Positions 8,451-18,066 of a stretch of 40,897 bases of DNA are shown here, in pieces. Origin of the DNA: Saprospira grandis DSM 2844 (GTDB taxonomy: Bacteria > Bacteroidota > Bacteroidia > Chitinophagales > Saprospiraceae); the NCBI GenBank assembly GCA_945888475.1, contig CAMDAB010000018.1:1-40897 (forward strand), given 5' to 3'. Made by a program: the position numbers and the translations under genes. The stretch's first letter is position 1. Every line of letters begins with the position of its first letter. The notes below the pieces were generated by a model, which was not told the DNA's origin, made no database searches, and worked only from the letters and a program-made list of their open reading frames with translations.

Positions 8451-9671
8451 TTATACCTGATCAATTTTCTTTTCTTCGGTTTTGGGTTTATTCTCTTTTT
8501 TATCTTCATTAGCCTCTACCCTTTTTTCTTTTTCGCTGGAATTTTCAATTTGTCTGCTGACAGATAGAATGATTCCCAATGATATTCCTGTAAACATGAG
8601 CGATGTTCCGCCGAGACTCACAAAGGGCAAAGTCAGACCAGTAACCGGCATCAGATTCACATTTACAGCCATATGGGCAAAAGCCTGTATAGTAATACTC
8701 AGGGTCAATCCCATCGCCAGCATCGAGCCAAAAGCCTTGGGTGATTTATTCACCATTCGGATGGTTCTGATCACCAACATCATATAAAGCATCAATACAG
8801 TAGCACCGCCAATCATTCCATATTCTTCGATGATGATACAATAAATATAATCGGAATAAGCATGTGGCAAAAAGTAGGATTGCACTCCATTTCCAGGACC
8901 AACACCAAAGAAACCGCCTTTTGCAACCGCCATTTTTGCCTGAAGGAGCTGAAAGGTATCTTCGGGACTACCTCCTTCGAAGAAGACTTTCAGACGACTT
9001 ATCCAGGTATCGATCCTAATAGCAGGAAAAATCTCCGACATGATAATAAGCATGGCAAATAATCCAGCTCCAAGCATTATCAAAGAAAATACGTTTCTCA
9101 ATTCAACTTTACCTATGAACATCTGCATCACACAGGTGAGAAAAAGTACAAGAGCATTTGAAAGGTCGAATGGAGCAATGAGTATAACAGTAGCTAAAAC
9201 AGGGCCCAACAATTCCAACTGTGAAAGTTTTTTTGTTTGCATAATGGCTACTGTTCTTGATACATACAGTATAATGGCCAATTTTGCAAAATCAGAAGTC
9301 TGAAAGGTAATTCCTACAAAAGGCAGCCTTATCCACCTAGAAGCGCCATTGATGTTCACACCAAAGAACATGGTGTATATCAGCATAGGAATCGCAATTG
9401 CAATAAGCACAGTTGACCAACGTGCATACTGCATATAATTCACCATATGAGCTATGTACATAACAACAACTGCACCCATCATCAGCACAACATGTCTTAC
9501 CAGAAAGGACTCAGTATATGTATTATTTCGTTGTGCCAATACATCGGCCGAGCTGTAAACAGTAAGCACAGAAAAAATAGCAAGCATGGCAATGACCAAC
9601 CAGATGATTCTATCACCCTGCATCAGTGCCGCCACTCTGTTTCTTAATATTTCTGCTCTGTTGTTCATCAT
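8451..9671 (-). CDS. ftsW: Septal peptidoglycan polymerase FtsW (SEDS family)
   Basis: 406 residues. FtsW is the SEDS-family glycosyltransferase that polymerises lipid II at the septum together with FtsI. About ten hydrophobic helices are visible, with the family motifs NGASRWIRLP (external loop and catalytic region) and the C-terminal PVTGLTLPFVSLGGTSL. The final 35 residues are a charged Lys/Glu tail. It lies between murD and murG with gaps of 12 and 9 bases. RodA is the alternative within the family, but the dcw location favours FtsW. Confidence 0.97.
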   Translation of the reverse strand: MMNNRAEILRNRVAALMQGDRIIWLVIAMLAIFSVLTVYSSADVLAQRNNTYTESFLVRHVVLMMGAVVVMYIAHMVNYMQYARWSTVLIAIAIPMLIYTMFFGVNINGASRWIRLPFVGITFQTSDFAKLAIILYVSRTVAIMQTKKLSQLELLGPVLATVILIAPFDLSNALVLFLTCVMQMFIGKVELRNVFSLIMLGAGLFAMLIIMSEIFPAIRIDTWISRLKVFFEGGSPEDTFQLLQAKMAVAKGGFFGVGPGNGVQSYFLPHAYSDYIYCIIIEEYGMIGGATVLMLYMMLVIRTIRMVNKSPKAFGSMLAMGLTLSITIQAFAHMAVNVNLMPVTGLTLPFVSLGGTSLMFTGISLGIILSVSRQIENSSEKEKRVEANEDKKENKPKTEEKKIDQV

Positions 9672-9683
9672 TAAAATCTCTAT

Positions 9684-11078
9684 TTATTTTTCCGATTCGA
9701 CAATTGCCGAACTTACAATTTCTTTAAATACATTTCCTCTGTGCTGATAATTGTTAAAAAGATCGAAACTTGCACAGGCAGGCGATAACAATACTACATC
9801 TCCCTCATTTGCATACAGACTGGCTGCTTTCAGTGCTTCCTGCATGCTTCCTGTTTCGACAATTATATCGACACTGTTTTTGAAAGCTTCCAGAATTTTG
9901 CTATTGTCTTTACCCATACAAATCACAGCTTTTACTTTTTGGGCTACCAATTCAAACAATGGGCTGTAATCGTTACCTTTATCTACTCCGCCAACAATCC
10001 ACACAACTGGTTTAGTCATCGCTTCCAATGCATAAAATACCGAATCGACATTGGTTGCCTTACTATCGTTGATATATTCAACACCATTAATTTCAGCCAC
10101 AGATTCCAAACGATGTGCTTCGTTCACAAAAGTTTTGAGTGCTTCGGCAATTTTTTTATTTCCAATGCCCAATTCTTTGGCGGCCAACACTGCACAGGAT
10201 ATATTGAATCGGTTGTGCCAGCCTTGAATTGTCAACTCCGATTTTTTTATACTAAAATCTGTATGTTCAACTACAAGATAATCTGAGTCATTTGCCAATG
10301 CCTTCATAGAAATAGCAATACAGCCCTCTGTACCGATTTGCTTCCAGAATTGTCCAAATCCATTGGCTATATTTTCATCTTCAGCATTGTATATAAATAA
10401 ATCGGCATCCAATTTATTTTGAGCGATTCTGAATTTAGAAGCTATATAATTTTCTAGTTTATACTCGTATCTATCGAGATGATCGGGTGTTATATTTGTA
10501 AGGATACTAATAAATGGTCTGAATTTTTTGCAGCCATCTAACTGAAAACTGCTGATTTCCAAAGCATAGAATTCCCTATCACCCTCGGCTACCTGTTTTG
10601 CCAGACTGAAACCTACATTACCGGCAAGCCCTACATCAAAGCCTGCTGTTTGCAGCATATGAAAAATGAGGCGAGTTGTTGTTGTTTTTCCGTTGCTACC
10701 AGTTACTGCAATGATTTTTGCTTTGCTAAACTGCGCGGCAAATTCAATTTCATCAATGATTTTAATTCCTTTTTCTTTCAACGCTTTGACTAGTGGCGCC
10801 TTATCGGGAATACCCGGGCTTTTGATGACCAACGCTGCATGCTCCAAAATGAAGCTTTCATTGTGGCTCCCTTCCTCAAAATCGATTCCTGATTCGAGCA
10901 ATTCACGTTTGTAAACGTCTTTTATCTGTCCCATATCGGACACAAATACCTGATAACCCTTCTGTTTTGCCAGAAGTGCAGCACCTACCCCACTTTCTCC
11001 TGCACCAAGTACTACGAGAAAGGGTTTGTTTGGATCGGGCTGAATTACCGAGGATATTTCTTTAATAAAAACGTTCAT
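9684..11078 (-). CDS. murD: UDP-MurNAc-L-Ala--D-glutamate ligase MurD
   Basis: 464 residues. MurD adds D-Glu to UDP-MurNAc-L-Ala. A Rossmann-type glycine motif LGAGESGVGAA starts near residue 24, and the Mur ligase ATP loop GSNGKTT is at 127-133. LTNITPDHLDRY is a central-domain signature, and INDSKATNVDS in the C-terminal domain is characteristic of MurD. Gaps to mraY (13 bases) and ftsW (12 bases) indicate a shared transcript. Confidence 0.98.
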   Translation of the reverse strand: MNVFIKEISSVIQPDPNKPFLVVLGAGESGVGAALLAKQKGYQVFVSDMGQIKDVYKRELLESGIDFEEGSHNESFILEHAALVIKSPGIPDKAPLVKALKEKGIKIIDEIEFAAQFSKAKIIAVTGSNGKTTTTRLIFHMLQTAGFDVGLAGNVGFSLAKQVAEGDREFYALEISSFQLDGCKKFRPFISILTNITPDHLDRYEYKLENYIASKFRIAQNKLDADLFIYNAEDENIANGFGQFWKQIGTEGCIAISMKALANDSDYLVVEHTDFSIKKSELTIQGWHNRFNISCAVLAAKELGIGNKKIAEALKTFVNEAHRLESVAEINGVEYINDSKATNVDSVFYALEAMTKPVVWIVGGVDKGNDYSPLFELVAQKVKAVICMGKDNSKILEAFKNSVDIIVETGSMQEALKAASLYANEGDVVLLSPACASFDLFNNYQHRGNVFKEIVSSAIVESEK

Positions 11079-11091
11079 TTATTTAATGCAA

Positions 11092-12345
11092 TTATCTGAT
11101 TTTTAAGGTAATAATTGTTAAAACTGCCAACATAATTCCAATAATCCAAAAGCGTGTAACGATTTTCGATTCGTGCATTCCTTTTTTCTGAAAATGGTGA
11201 TGAAGCGGAGACATCAGGAAAATTCTACGTCCTTCTCCGAATCTTTTTTTGGTATATTTAAAATAGCCGACCTGAAGTACAACTGACATATTTTCAGCAA
11301 GAAATATTCCGCAAAGTACAGGAATAAGCAGTTCTTTTCTGATAACGATTGCCAAAGCTGCTATAATTCCTCCCAAAGCCAAACTACCTGTATCGCCCAT
11401 AAATACTTGTGCAGGGTGAGCATTGTACCACAAAAACCCAATACAAGCACCCAGGAAACAGGAGGTAAAAATTGCTAATTCACCTACATAAGGCACATAA
11501 AGTACACCCAGATATTCTGCTAAAAGATTATTGCCTGATATGTATGCCAATAAACCCAATGCAGCACCTATTATTGCTGAAGTTCCAGCCGCAAGTCCAT
11601 CTATTCCGTCGGTTAGGTTCGCAGCATTTGAAACAGCTGTCACAATAAAAATTACAAAGGGTATAAAAATGAGCCAAACCCATTTATGTGCATTTTCACC
11701 AAGGAACCAAAGCAGATTTTTATAGTCGAACTCATTACCTTTGAAAAATGGCACGTTGGTCATCGTTGTTTTTACATAATACATCTCAACCTTTTCGTTT
11801 GAATTAGCTACGGGCACATACACTGTATCTACTACTGTATAGTTTCCGGCAGCCAGCTGAGCCTTATCCACACGAACAACAACATCTTTATGGTAAAGCA
11901 TTGTTGCGCCTACAATTATTCCCAAAACGATTTGCCCCAAAACCTTGTATTTACCGCTCAAACCGTCCTTACTTCTTGTCAGTTTCAGATAATCATCAAT
12001 AAATCCAATCACACCCATCCAAACGGTTGAAAGCAGTAAGAGCTGAATATAAACATTGGTCAGATCGGCCAGCAGCAGGCAGGGAATTAGTATTGCCATG
12101 TGAATGAGAATACCTCCCATTGTGGGCGTTTTTGCTTTAAGCTCCTCTCCCGGCAATCCCAGTGCACGCTGCTTTTCAAGCATTTGTTTTACTTTAATGA
12201 TTCTAATAATCCGTCCGCCCAAAACCAAAGTTATGAGCAGCGAAATCATCACAGACAATGCTGCTCTGAAGGTAATGTACCTAAAGAGACCCGCACCGGG
12301 CATATCGTATTGTCTGTCTAAGAAATCAAAAAGATGGAAAAGCAT
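11092..12345 (-). CDS. mraY: Phospho-MurNAc-pentapeptide transferase MraY
   Basis: 417 residues. MraY joins UDP-MurNAc-pentapeptide to undecaprenyl phosphate, giving lipid I. It is a polytopic membrane enzyme with KAKTPTMGG near residue 70, DDYLKL, NLTDGIDGLAAG and the C-terminal MSPLHHHFQKKG, all conserved in MraY. It is longer than the E. coli enzyme (360) because of an insert of about 50 residues (around 155-210, containing VVDTVYVPVANSNEK) between membrane segments, which I take as typical of Bacteroidota. A repeat-filled gap of 143 bases separates it from murE. Confidence 0.98.
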   Translation of the reverse strand: MLFHLFDFLDRQYDMPGAGLFRYITFRAALSVMISLLITLVLGGRIIRIIKVKQMLEKQRALGLPGEELKAKTPTMGGILIHMAILIPCLLLADLTNVYIQLLLLSTVWMGVIGFIDDYLKLTRSKDGLSGKYKVLGQIVLGIIVGATMLYHKDVVVRVDKAQLAAGNYTVVDTVYVPVANSNEKVEMYYVKTTMTNVPFFKGNEFDYKNLLWFLGENAHKWVWLIFIPFVIFIVTAVSNAANLTDGIDGLAAGTSAIIGAALGLLAYISGNNLLAEYLGVLYVPYVGELAIFTSCFLGACIGFLWYNAHPAQVFMGDTGSLALGGIIAALAIVIRKELLIPVLCGIFLAENMSVVLQVGYFKYTKKRFGEGRRIFLMSPLHHHFQKKGMHESKIVTRFWIIGIMLAVLTIITLKIR

Positions 12346-12354
12346 TTTTTATAT

Positions 12355-12488
12355 AAAGATTGAAAGATTGAAAGATTTGAAGAGGAAAGAGAAGAAGAGA
12401 AGAATAGGAAAGAGACGAAGAGGAAAGAATTGAAGAGAAAAGATTGGAAGAGGAAAGTTTCTGATTTCTTCTCGTCCTAAAGACGAGA
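12355..12488. repeat. Purine-rich array plus hairpin between murE and mraY
   Basis: This 143-base gap interrupts an otherwise tight operon. On the plus strand it is an array of GAAGAGGAAAGA-like words. A 7-bp, 5-base-loop hairpin follows: TCTCGTC (12470-12476), CTAAA, GACGAGA (12482-12488). The element CTTCTGATTTC follows the array and recurs at the murE stop, so the last codons of murE (EIRS, stop) lie inside repeat sequence. The same composite occurs at 30822-31306. Confidence 0.75.
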
Positions 12489-13949
12489 CTAACTTCTGAT
12501 TTCTAAAGCTTGTAAAAGTTCTTCTTTGTCATCGAAAGGATTTTTAACTCCGTTTATTTCCTGATATTTTTCATGACCTTTGCCTGCTACCAAAACAATA
12601 TCACCTCTTTGTGCTAATCTGCAAGCAGCTTTTATTGCCTGCCTTCGGTCGGGTATTATCAGCACCTTCGATTTGGCATTGGCAGGAATTCCACTTTCCA
12701 TTTCAGCTAAAATTGCATCTACGGATTCTGTTCTAGGGTTATCTGAGGTAAATAATGCCATCTCTGAATAATTGCATGCAATCTTCGCCATCAAAGGCCT
12801 TTTGGTTTTATCTCGATCTCCACCACAACCTACTACGGTGATAACACGGCCGTTTTCTCGCAGTTTCTGGAGCGTTAGCAGTACTTTTTCGAGCGCATCC
12901 GGTGTGTGTGCGTAGTCGACAATACCAGTTATTTCAGTTGAATTGTTTCTTACATAATCAAATCGACCCTCTGCCGCAGTAAGATTACTGACATATTTGA
13001 GTAACTCTTCCTTTTCTTCGCCCAAAAGCAGCGCAGTTCCATATACAGCCAAAAGGTTATAGGCATTAAAATCTCCAACAAGTCTTGAATGCAGTTCTTT
13101 GCCATCGATATCGAGTAGGAGACCATCCATACTATTTTCGAGAATTTTTGCCTTAAAATCGGACATGCTTTTCAACGAGAAACTATATTTTTGGGCATTG
13201 GTATTTTGTAGCATCACCATAGCCCTTTTATCATCGCTGTTTACCAATGCAAATGCATGGGCAGGCAACTGATCGAAAAATTTCTTTTTTGCATAGATAT
13301 AATTCTGAAAAGTACCGTGATAATCGAGATGATCATGGGTTATGTTTGTAAAAACAGCAGCATCAAAATCCAATCCTGCAATACGTTCCTGATCGGCAGC
13401 ATGAGAACTGACTTCCATAAAAACATAGTCGCAGCCCGAGTCGCGCATTTCGGCAAGCAATCTGTTCAGTGAAACTGCATCGGGTGTTGTATGCGTCGAT
13501 TCCAAAACCCTTTCATCAATACGGTTTTCAACAGTTGAAATGAGTCCGACATGCTGATTCATTGCTCTGAACAGTTTGTATAGCAGGGTTGCAACAGTTG
13601 TTTTTCCATTGGTACCCGTAATACCAACCAATTTGAGCTGTTTTGACGGATGCTCATAAAAATTACAGGCCATCAAACCCAATGCATAATGGCTGTTTTT
13701 AACCACAACATAAAGCACCCCTTCATCCTGTACACCAATATGCTCACAAACAACGATTTGCGCACCCTCTTTTGTCGCTTTTTCGATAAAATTATGTCCA
13801 TCAGCATTCACCCCCTTCAGTGCAAGGAAAACTGTTCCCGGCTTCGCTTTGCGCGAATCGAAAACCAGCTCGGACACTTCGGCATTAAGCAGTATTAAGC
13901 TGCCTTTGCTTTCATATTCCAATCCTTTCAACAAATGGGTTAACTGCAT
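12489..13949 (-). CDS. murE: UDP-MurNAc-tripeptide synthetase MurE
   Basis: 486 residues. MurE adds the third stem-peptide residue. The ATP loop GTNGKTT is at residues 112-118, and HDHLDYHGTF and VDYAHTPDALEK are family signatures. The substrate motif DNPR (TSDNPRTES) is the form found in enzymes that add meso-diaminopimelate, so a DAP-type peptidoglycan is inferred. The start lies 15 bases after ftsI. The last four codons and the stop are formed by the intergenic repeat that follows, so the C-terminus may have been altered by that element. Confidence 0.98.
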   Translation of the reverse strand: MQLTHLLKGLEYESKGSLILLNAEVSELVFDSRKAKPGTVFLALKGVNADGHNFIEKATKEGAQIVVCEHIGVQDEGVLYVVVKNSHYALGLMACNFYEHPSKQLKLVGITGTNGKTTVATLLYKLFRAMNQHVGLISTVENRIDERVLESTHTTPDAVSLNRLLAEMRDSGCDYVFMEVSSHAADQERIAGLDFDAAVFTNITHDHLDYHGTFQNYIYAKKKFFDQLPAHAFALVNSDDKRAMVMLQNTNAQKYSFSLKSMSDFKAKILENSMDGLLLDIDGKELHSRLVGDFNAYNLLAVYGTALLLGEEKEELLKYVSNLTAAEGRFDYVRNNSTEITGIVDYAHTPDALEKVLLTLQKLRENGRVITVVGCGGDRDKTKRPLMAKIACNYSEMALFTSDNPRTESVDAILAEMESGIPANAKSKVLIIPDRRQAIKAACRLAQRGDIVLVAGKGHEKYQEINGVKNPFDDKEELLQALEIRS

Positions 13950-13964
13950 TTTACTAATAATTTA

Positions 13965-16142
13965 TTATCCAAGAACCAAAGTTATTGCCTGAACTGCTTT
14001 TATACTTTTTCCGGCTTTCACCGATTGTGATTTTACTTTACCAACTCCCACCACTTTAACTTTTAATCTCCTATTTTCGAGCAAATAGAGTGCGTCTTTC
14101 AACCCCATGCCTACTACATTTGGCACAACATCGTCCTGTACAGATCTGTTAAGAAGTGTAATAGAATCGTTTTCAACAAAGCCGACCGACCATTCGCTTT
14201 TCGAATCATCTGCATAAGGCATTTTTAAATAATTGAGCAAAGTTCTCAAGTCATCTTTATTTCCTACCTGCAACTTTGGCAAAGTAGCATCTGTATAAAC
14301 AAATTTATCGTTGTTGATTGCCTTGTGCGATTCAATAGAAGAAGCATAGCAGTAATCGGCAATTTTTCTAAAGACAGGCGCTGCCACAATACCGCCAAAA
14401 TTTCCCCATTTAGGATTGGTCACCACCACTATGCAAGAATAAACCGGATTATCGGCAGGAAAAAAGCCTACAAAAGATGCTCTGTACTTTTTCGATTCCT
14501 TGCCTTTTTGGAAATTTTGCCAGTTGATAATTGCCGTTCCTGTTTTGCCGGCAATTTTATATTGCGGCGTATATATACTGTGTGCCGTTCCGTGATCACT
14601 CTCAACAACTCGTGTCAATAATTCAGTTGCCAGATCAAGTGTTTTTTTTGAGGCAATTTTTTTCTTTACGATTCGGGGTTCATATTTTTCTACTAAATCG
14701 CCGTATGACCTCACTTCTTTTACCACATGAGGCTTCATCATCTGACCATCATTGGCAACAGCGTTGTAGAAAGTTAGCATTTGCAGTGGAGACATTTCCA
14801 ATTCATAACCAATTGACATCCATAAAGCTGAGATACCCGACCAGTCAGAACGATTAGGATCTTTTATAAATGGCGGACGCTCACCTCCAATATCTATACC
14901 AGTAGGCTTATCCAATACCATATCGCTCAGTTTGCGTACAAAGTGCATTTGTTTATCCTTACTACCGTTATAATATTTGTGAATCATTTTGGCAATACCC
15001 ACATTGGATGACATTTCGAATACATCGCCCAGCGTAGTATAATGTATACCATGCGGATAAGCATCTTCCATCACAACATCGTAAAACTTCCATTTACCCG
15101 CATTAAGGTTCACTGTATCGTCCAATTTTACATGTCCATCTTCCAAAAGAGCTATCATTGAGGCCAGTTTAAAAACCGAGCCTGGTTCGACATTTTCTGC
15201 AACAGCATAGTTAAAATCTTCCCAATATTGGGTACGATCGGCATTGAAACCAATGTTTGCAATAGATTTTATTTGGCCGGTTTTTACCTCCATTACAATT
15301 GCACAGCCATGTTCTGCTTCAAATTTTTCCAAAGTTTCAAGCAATGACCTTTCGGTTATATCCTGAATATCAATATTGATGGTTGTAATCAAATCTTTTC
15401 CTGCCCTGGGTTCAACATTGGCAATATCATTGAGCGGCACCCAGACATCCTTGCTCAATTGCTGCATCCACATCAAACCTTCTTCACCCGATAAGGTACT
15501 ATTCCAATGTCCCTCCAAGCCAACCTGCAGTGTGTCTTTATCATTTTTAGATCCGTCGACTACCCTATTGTAACCAATGGTACGGTTTGCCAGCATTTTA
15601 AAAGGATACTGTCTTTTTGCCATTTGCGATACAATAAGCCCACTTTTCATTTTGTTGCCAAGACTAAAAATTGGGAATTTCTTAATTTTATCGAGTTCGG
15701 CCTGGCTTACATTTTTTCTGATGAGGAAATACTTATCTTTTATAGCCCTTGCTCTTATAAGTTTTTCCCTAAACTCAGATGCTGTTAAGTCACTGTCAGG
15801 AAAAGATGTAAGTAAAACAGAAAGAGAATCGAGATAATAGACAAAGCTATCTTGGTTTGGCACTGTCAAATCCCAATTGAGTTGATAATAAGGCAAAGAA
15901 GTTGCCAGCAGGCTTTTCCCGTCATCGGCCAGAATATTACCTCTGGCAGCTTTTACAGGTCTTTTCCTGATATTCATACTATCGGCCTGCTCCCTCAATT
16001 TTGGTCCTTCTATTATTTGAAGGGTACCTATTCGAAGAATGATAACAAAACAACCCAGCAGCATGACAAACATCACGACATAAATCCGCCAGAGGACTTC
16101 GTTCCTGCTTTCGACGGTTTTATTTTGATTATTGCTTGCCAT
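13965..16142 (-). CDS. ftsI: Septal transpeptidase FtsI (PBP3) with C-terminal PASTA domain
   Basis: 725 residues. FtsI is the class B penicillin-binding protein that cross-links septal peptidoglycan, with FtsW. One membrane anchor (about residues 18-40) is followed by the dimerisation domain. The transpeptidase domain has the active-site SVFK (322-325), SSN (378-380) and KTG (533-535). A PASTA domain follows at about 671-725 (VVPNVVGMGLKDALYLLENR), a feature common in Bacteroidota FtsI and absent from E. coli. It starts 6 bases after the FtsL-like gene. Confidence 0.97.
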   Translation of the reverse strand: MASNNQNKTVESRNEVLWRIYVVMFVMLLGCFVIILRIGTLQIIEGPKLREQADSMNIRKRPVKAARGNILADDGKSLLATSLPYYQLNWDLTVPNQDSFVYYLDSLSVLLTSFPDSDLTASEFREKLIRARAIKDKYFLIRKNVSQAELDKIKKFPIFSLGNKMKSGLIVSQMAKRQYPFKMLANRTIGYNRVVDGSKNDKDTLQVGLEGHWNSTLSGEEGLMWMQQLSKDVWVPLNDIANVEPRAGKDLITTINIDIQDITERSLLETLEKFEAEHGCAIVMEVKTGQIKSIANIGFNADRTQYWEDFNYAVAENVEPGSVFKLASMIALLEDGHVKLDDTVNLNAGKWKFYDVVMEDAYPHGIHYTTLGDVFEMSSNVGIAKMIHKYYNGSKDKQMHFVRKLSDMVLDKPTGIDIGGERPPFIKDPNRSDWSGISALWMSIGYELEMSPLQMLTFYNAVANDGQMMKPHVVKEVRSYGDLVEKYEPRIVKKKIASKKTLDLATELLTRVVESDHGTAHSIYTPQYKIAGKTGTAIINWQNFQKGKESKKYRASFVGFFPADNPVYSCIVVVTNPKWGNFGGIVAAPVFRKIADYCYASSIESHKAINNDKFVYTDATLPKLQVGNKDDLRTLLNYLKMPYADDSKSEWSVGFVENDSITLLNRSVQDDVVPNVVGMGLKDALYLLENRRLKVKVVGVGKVKSQSVKAGKSIKAVQAITLVLG

Positions 16143-16148
16143 TACTTT

Positions 16149-16544
16149 TTATTTATTTTTCTTACGTTTTTCAATTTCAATTTTTTTTGGCTTTCCGGAT
16201 AGCGTCTTTAACCCCATGTGTCCGACTTTTTCCAATACTCTCGACTGCATACTTTCATACATAAGGTCCGATTTTATAGAATTGCTCTCCCAGCTTGTTT
16301 TTTCCAAATCGGATTGAATCGATTTTATTTCTTTAATTACCTTCAATGCGTAATGAGAATTAGCAATATAAATCACCCCCAAAAAGGCCATAAAAAAAAT
16401 GAAGTTAATATTTTTAAACACATAATAAGCACTAATATTTAGACTGCCGAAAAAAGGAGAAGCAGCACTTTTTGTGCGGCGCCTTGTCTGTATTTCAGAC
16501 GGCTTTTCTTCCTCAGCTGCGGGTTTAAATCTGTTTTGTGCCAT
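16149..16544 (-). CDS. FtsL-like divisome protein
   Basis: 131 residues with low similarity to any family, identified by position and shape. A polar, basic cytoplasmic N-terminus (about 45 residues) is followed by one membrane helix (NFIFFMAFLGVIYIANSHYA) and a periplasmic coiled-coil segment (VIKEIKSIQSDLEKTSWE). This is the FtsL/DivIC-type layout, and the gene occupies the usual ftsL slot between rsmH and ftsI. FtsL acts with FtsQ and DivIC/FtsB to activate FtsWI. I leave the symbol empty because the sequence itself is not diagnostic. Confidence 0.8.
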   Translation of the reverse strand: MAQNRFKPAAEEEKPSEIQTRRRTKSAASPFFGSLNISAYYVFKNINFIFFMAFLGVIYIANSHYALKVIKEIKSIQSDLEKTSWESNSIKSDLMYESMQSRVLEKVGHMGLKTLSGKPKKIEIEKRKKNK

Positions 16545-16554
16545 TTTAAAAATC

Positions 16555-17460
16555 TTATACTTTTTCTGCTATTCTCAATTTTGCCGATCTTGATCTGTTA
16601 TTGTCATTTATCTCAGCATCAGAAGGTTGAATCGGTTTTTTATTGATTGCTTTCAAAGGACATTTAAATCTTCCAAATTCATCTTTTTGAGGTTCATCTT
16701 CAAAACTTCCATTTTTAATCCAATTTTTCACCAAACGGTCTTCGAGCGAGTGATAGGTAAGTACCACCAGACGGCCTCCGGGTTTTAGCAAATCGGTTGC
16801 CTGTACCAATAAATCTTTCAGCGCAGCTATTTCATCATTCACCTCCATGCGCAATGCCTGAAAAACCTGTGAAAGGTATCTATTCTCCTTACCTATTATA
16901 CATGGCTCTATTATTCTTAACAGTTCTGAAATTCGCTCTATTTTCTTTTGCTGCCTAGCCTGTACAATGACATTTGCTAAAGTTTTTGCATTTCTGACTT
17001 CACCATAAAAACCAAGTACATTTTGCAATTTTTCGGCAGAATAACTGTTCAGAATATCTTTGGCCGTAATATCGCCAGATTGATTCATCCTCATATCCAA
17101 ATCTGCATCGAACCTAAAAGAGAAGCCTCTGTCAGCGGTATCGAACTGATGAGAAGAAACTCCCAAATCTGCTAAAACTCCATCCAATTCTTTCACTCTT
17201 TCCAATCGCAGGCTCTGTTTCAAAAATCGGAAATTAAAAGGTAAAAGTCTGAATCTCTTGTCGTCCGGAATATTTTTGAGGGCATCTTCATCCTGGTCAA
17301 AAGCGTACAATTTACCCAACTCACCTATTTTATTAAGCATTGCGGCCGAATGACCGCCACCACCAAAGGTAACATCTGTATAAACACCGTCTGGCTTTAT
17401 GTTTAAGCCTTCGATGCATTCGTTCAGCAGCACTGGGTTATGATAAGTCAGTTCTTCCAT
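16555..17460 (-). CDS. rsmH: 16S rRNA (cytosine-1402-N4)-methyltransferase RsmH
   Basis: 301 residues. RsmH (MraW) methylates N4 of C1402 in 16S rRNA using SAM. It opens with HNPVLLNECIEGLN and has the SAM-binding DVTFGGGGHS, then DGVLADLGVSSHQFD, AKTLANVIVQARQ and VVLTYHSLEDR, all typical of the family. It overlaps the 3' end of mraZ by 23 bases, suggesting translational coupling, and ends 10 bases before the FtsL-like gene. Confidence 0.97.
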   Translation of the reverse strand: MEELTYHNPVLLNECIEGLNIKPDGVYTDVTFGGGGHSAAMLNKIGELGKLYAFDQDEDALKNIPDDKRFRLLPFNFRFLKQSLRLERVKELDGVLADLGVSSHQFDTADRGFSFRFDADLDMRMNQSGDITAKDILNSYSAEKLQNVLGFYGEVRNAKTLANVIVQARQQKKIERISELLRIIEPCIIGKENRYLSQVFQALRMEVNDEIAALKDLLVQATDLLKPGGRLVVLTYHSLEDRLVKNWIKNGSFEDEPQKDEFGRFKCPLKAINKKPIQPSDAEINDNNRSRSAKLRIAEKV

Positions 17461-17914
17461 TGCCTCCTTGTATTTTTCCCATTACCTCTTCGGCCAAAGC
17501 CGCAAAGTCATTGGGTTCATCATCCAATAAACCATCGTATTGTTCTTTCGACCAAATTTCAATTCTATCGAAATAAGCAAAAAGTATCACTTCTTTATCT
17601 ACCGCTGCATAGTCAGATAAACTTTTAGGTAAGAGCAGACGTTGACTGTTGTCGATTTCCATCTCAGTAGCACCCCTAAAAAAGTACCTTACAAAATCAC
17701 GGTTCTGTTTTACATAAATATTCAATTTCTGTATTTCCTCAGTTATGTTGGTCCATGCTCTTTTTGGATACAGTACCAGACATTTTTCGAATCCTCGGTT
17801 GAGTACAAAACCCTCCTCAACCATACCCTCCAGTTGTTTCAACAGGGGGGCCGGCATGCGTAGGCGACCTTTGTCATCAATTTTGCAGTTATATTCTCCG
17901 AGAAACTGAATCAT
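17438..17914 (-). CDS. mraZ: Transcriptional regulator MraZ
   Basis: 158 residues, the first gene of the dcw cluster. MraZ is a DNA-binding protein with two SpoVT/AbrB-like halves; in other bacteria it represses its own dcw operon. The N-terminal half shows GEYNCKIDDKGRLRMPAPLL and the second half ATEMEIDNSQRLLLPKSL, the duplicated pattern of the family. Three TGGGA boxes at 18067-18092 upstream are the likely operator. The end overlaps rsmH. Confidence 0.96.
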   Translation of the reverse strand: MIQFLGEYNCKIDDKGRLRMPAPLLKQLEGMVEEGFVLNRGFEKCLVLYPKRAWTNITEEIQKLNIYVKQNRDFVRYFFRGATEMEIDNSQRLLLPKSLSDYAAVDKEVILFAYFDRIEIWSKEQYDGLLDDEPNDFAALAEEVMGKIQGGNGRTDLS

Positions 17915-17941
17915 TTTACAATTTAGATTTTACCATCCTGC

Positions 17942-17974
17942 CAAAAACTATTATGTTAATAAATTAAAAATCAA
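17942..17974 (-). promoter_or_regulatory. Possible dcw promoter upstream of mraZ
   Basis: On the minus strand, TTG (17974-17972), 21 bases, then TAGTTTTTG (17950-17942). The second element has one extra base compared with TAnnTTTG. Transcription would begin about 20 bases before the mraZ ATG. No better match lies between the MraZ boxes and the gene. Confidence 0.35.
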
Positions 17975-18066
17975 TACTTTACGATATCTTAACATCAAGT
18001 TCGACTTTTTTATTTATCAGCATTTTACAGATTTTGCCATAAACTGAATGCTAAATTATAGCTTTT

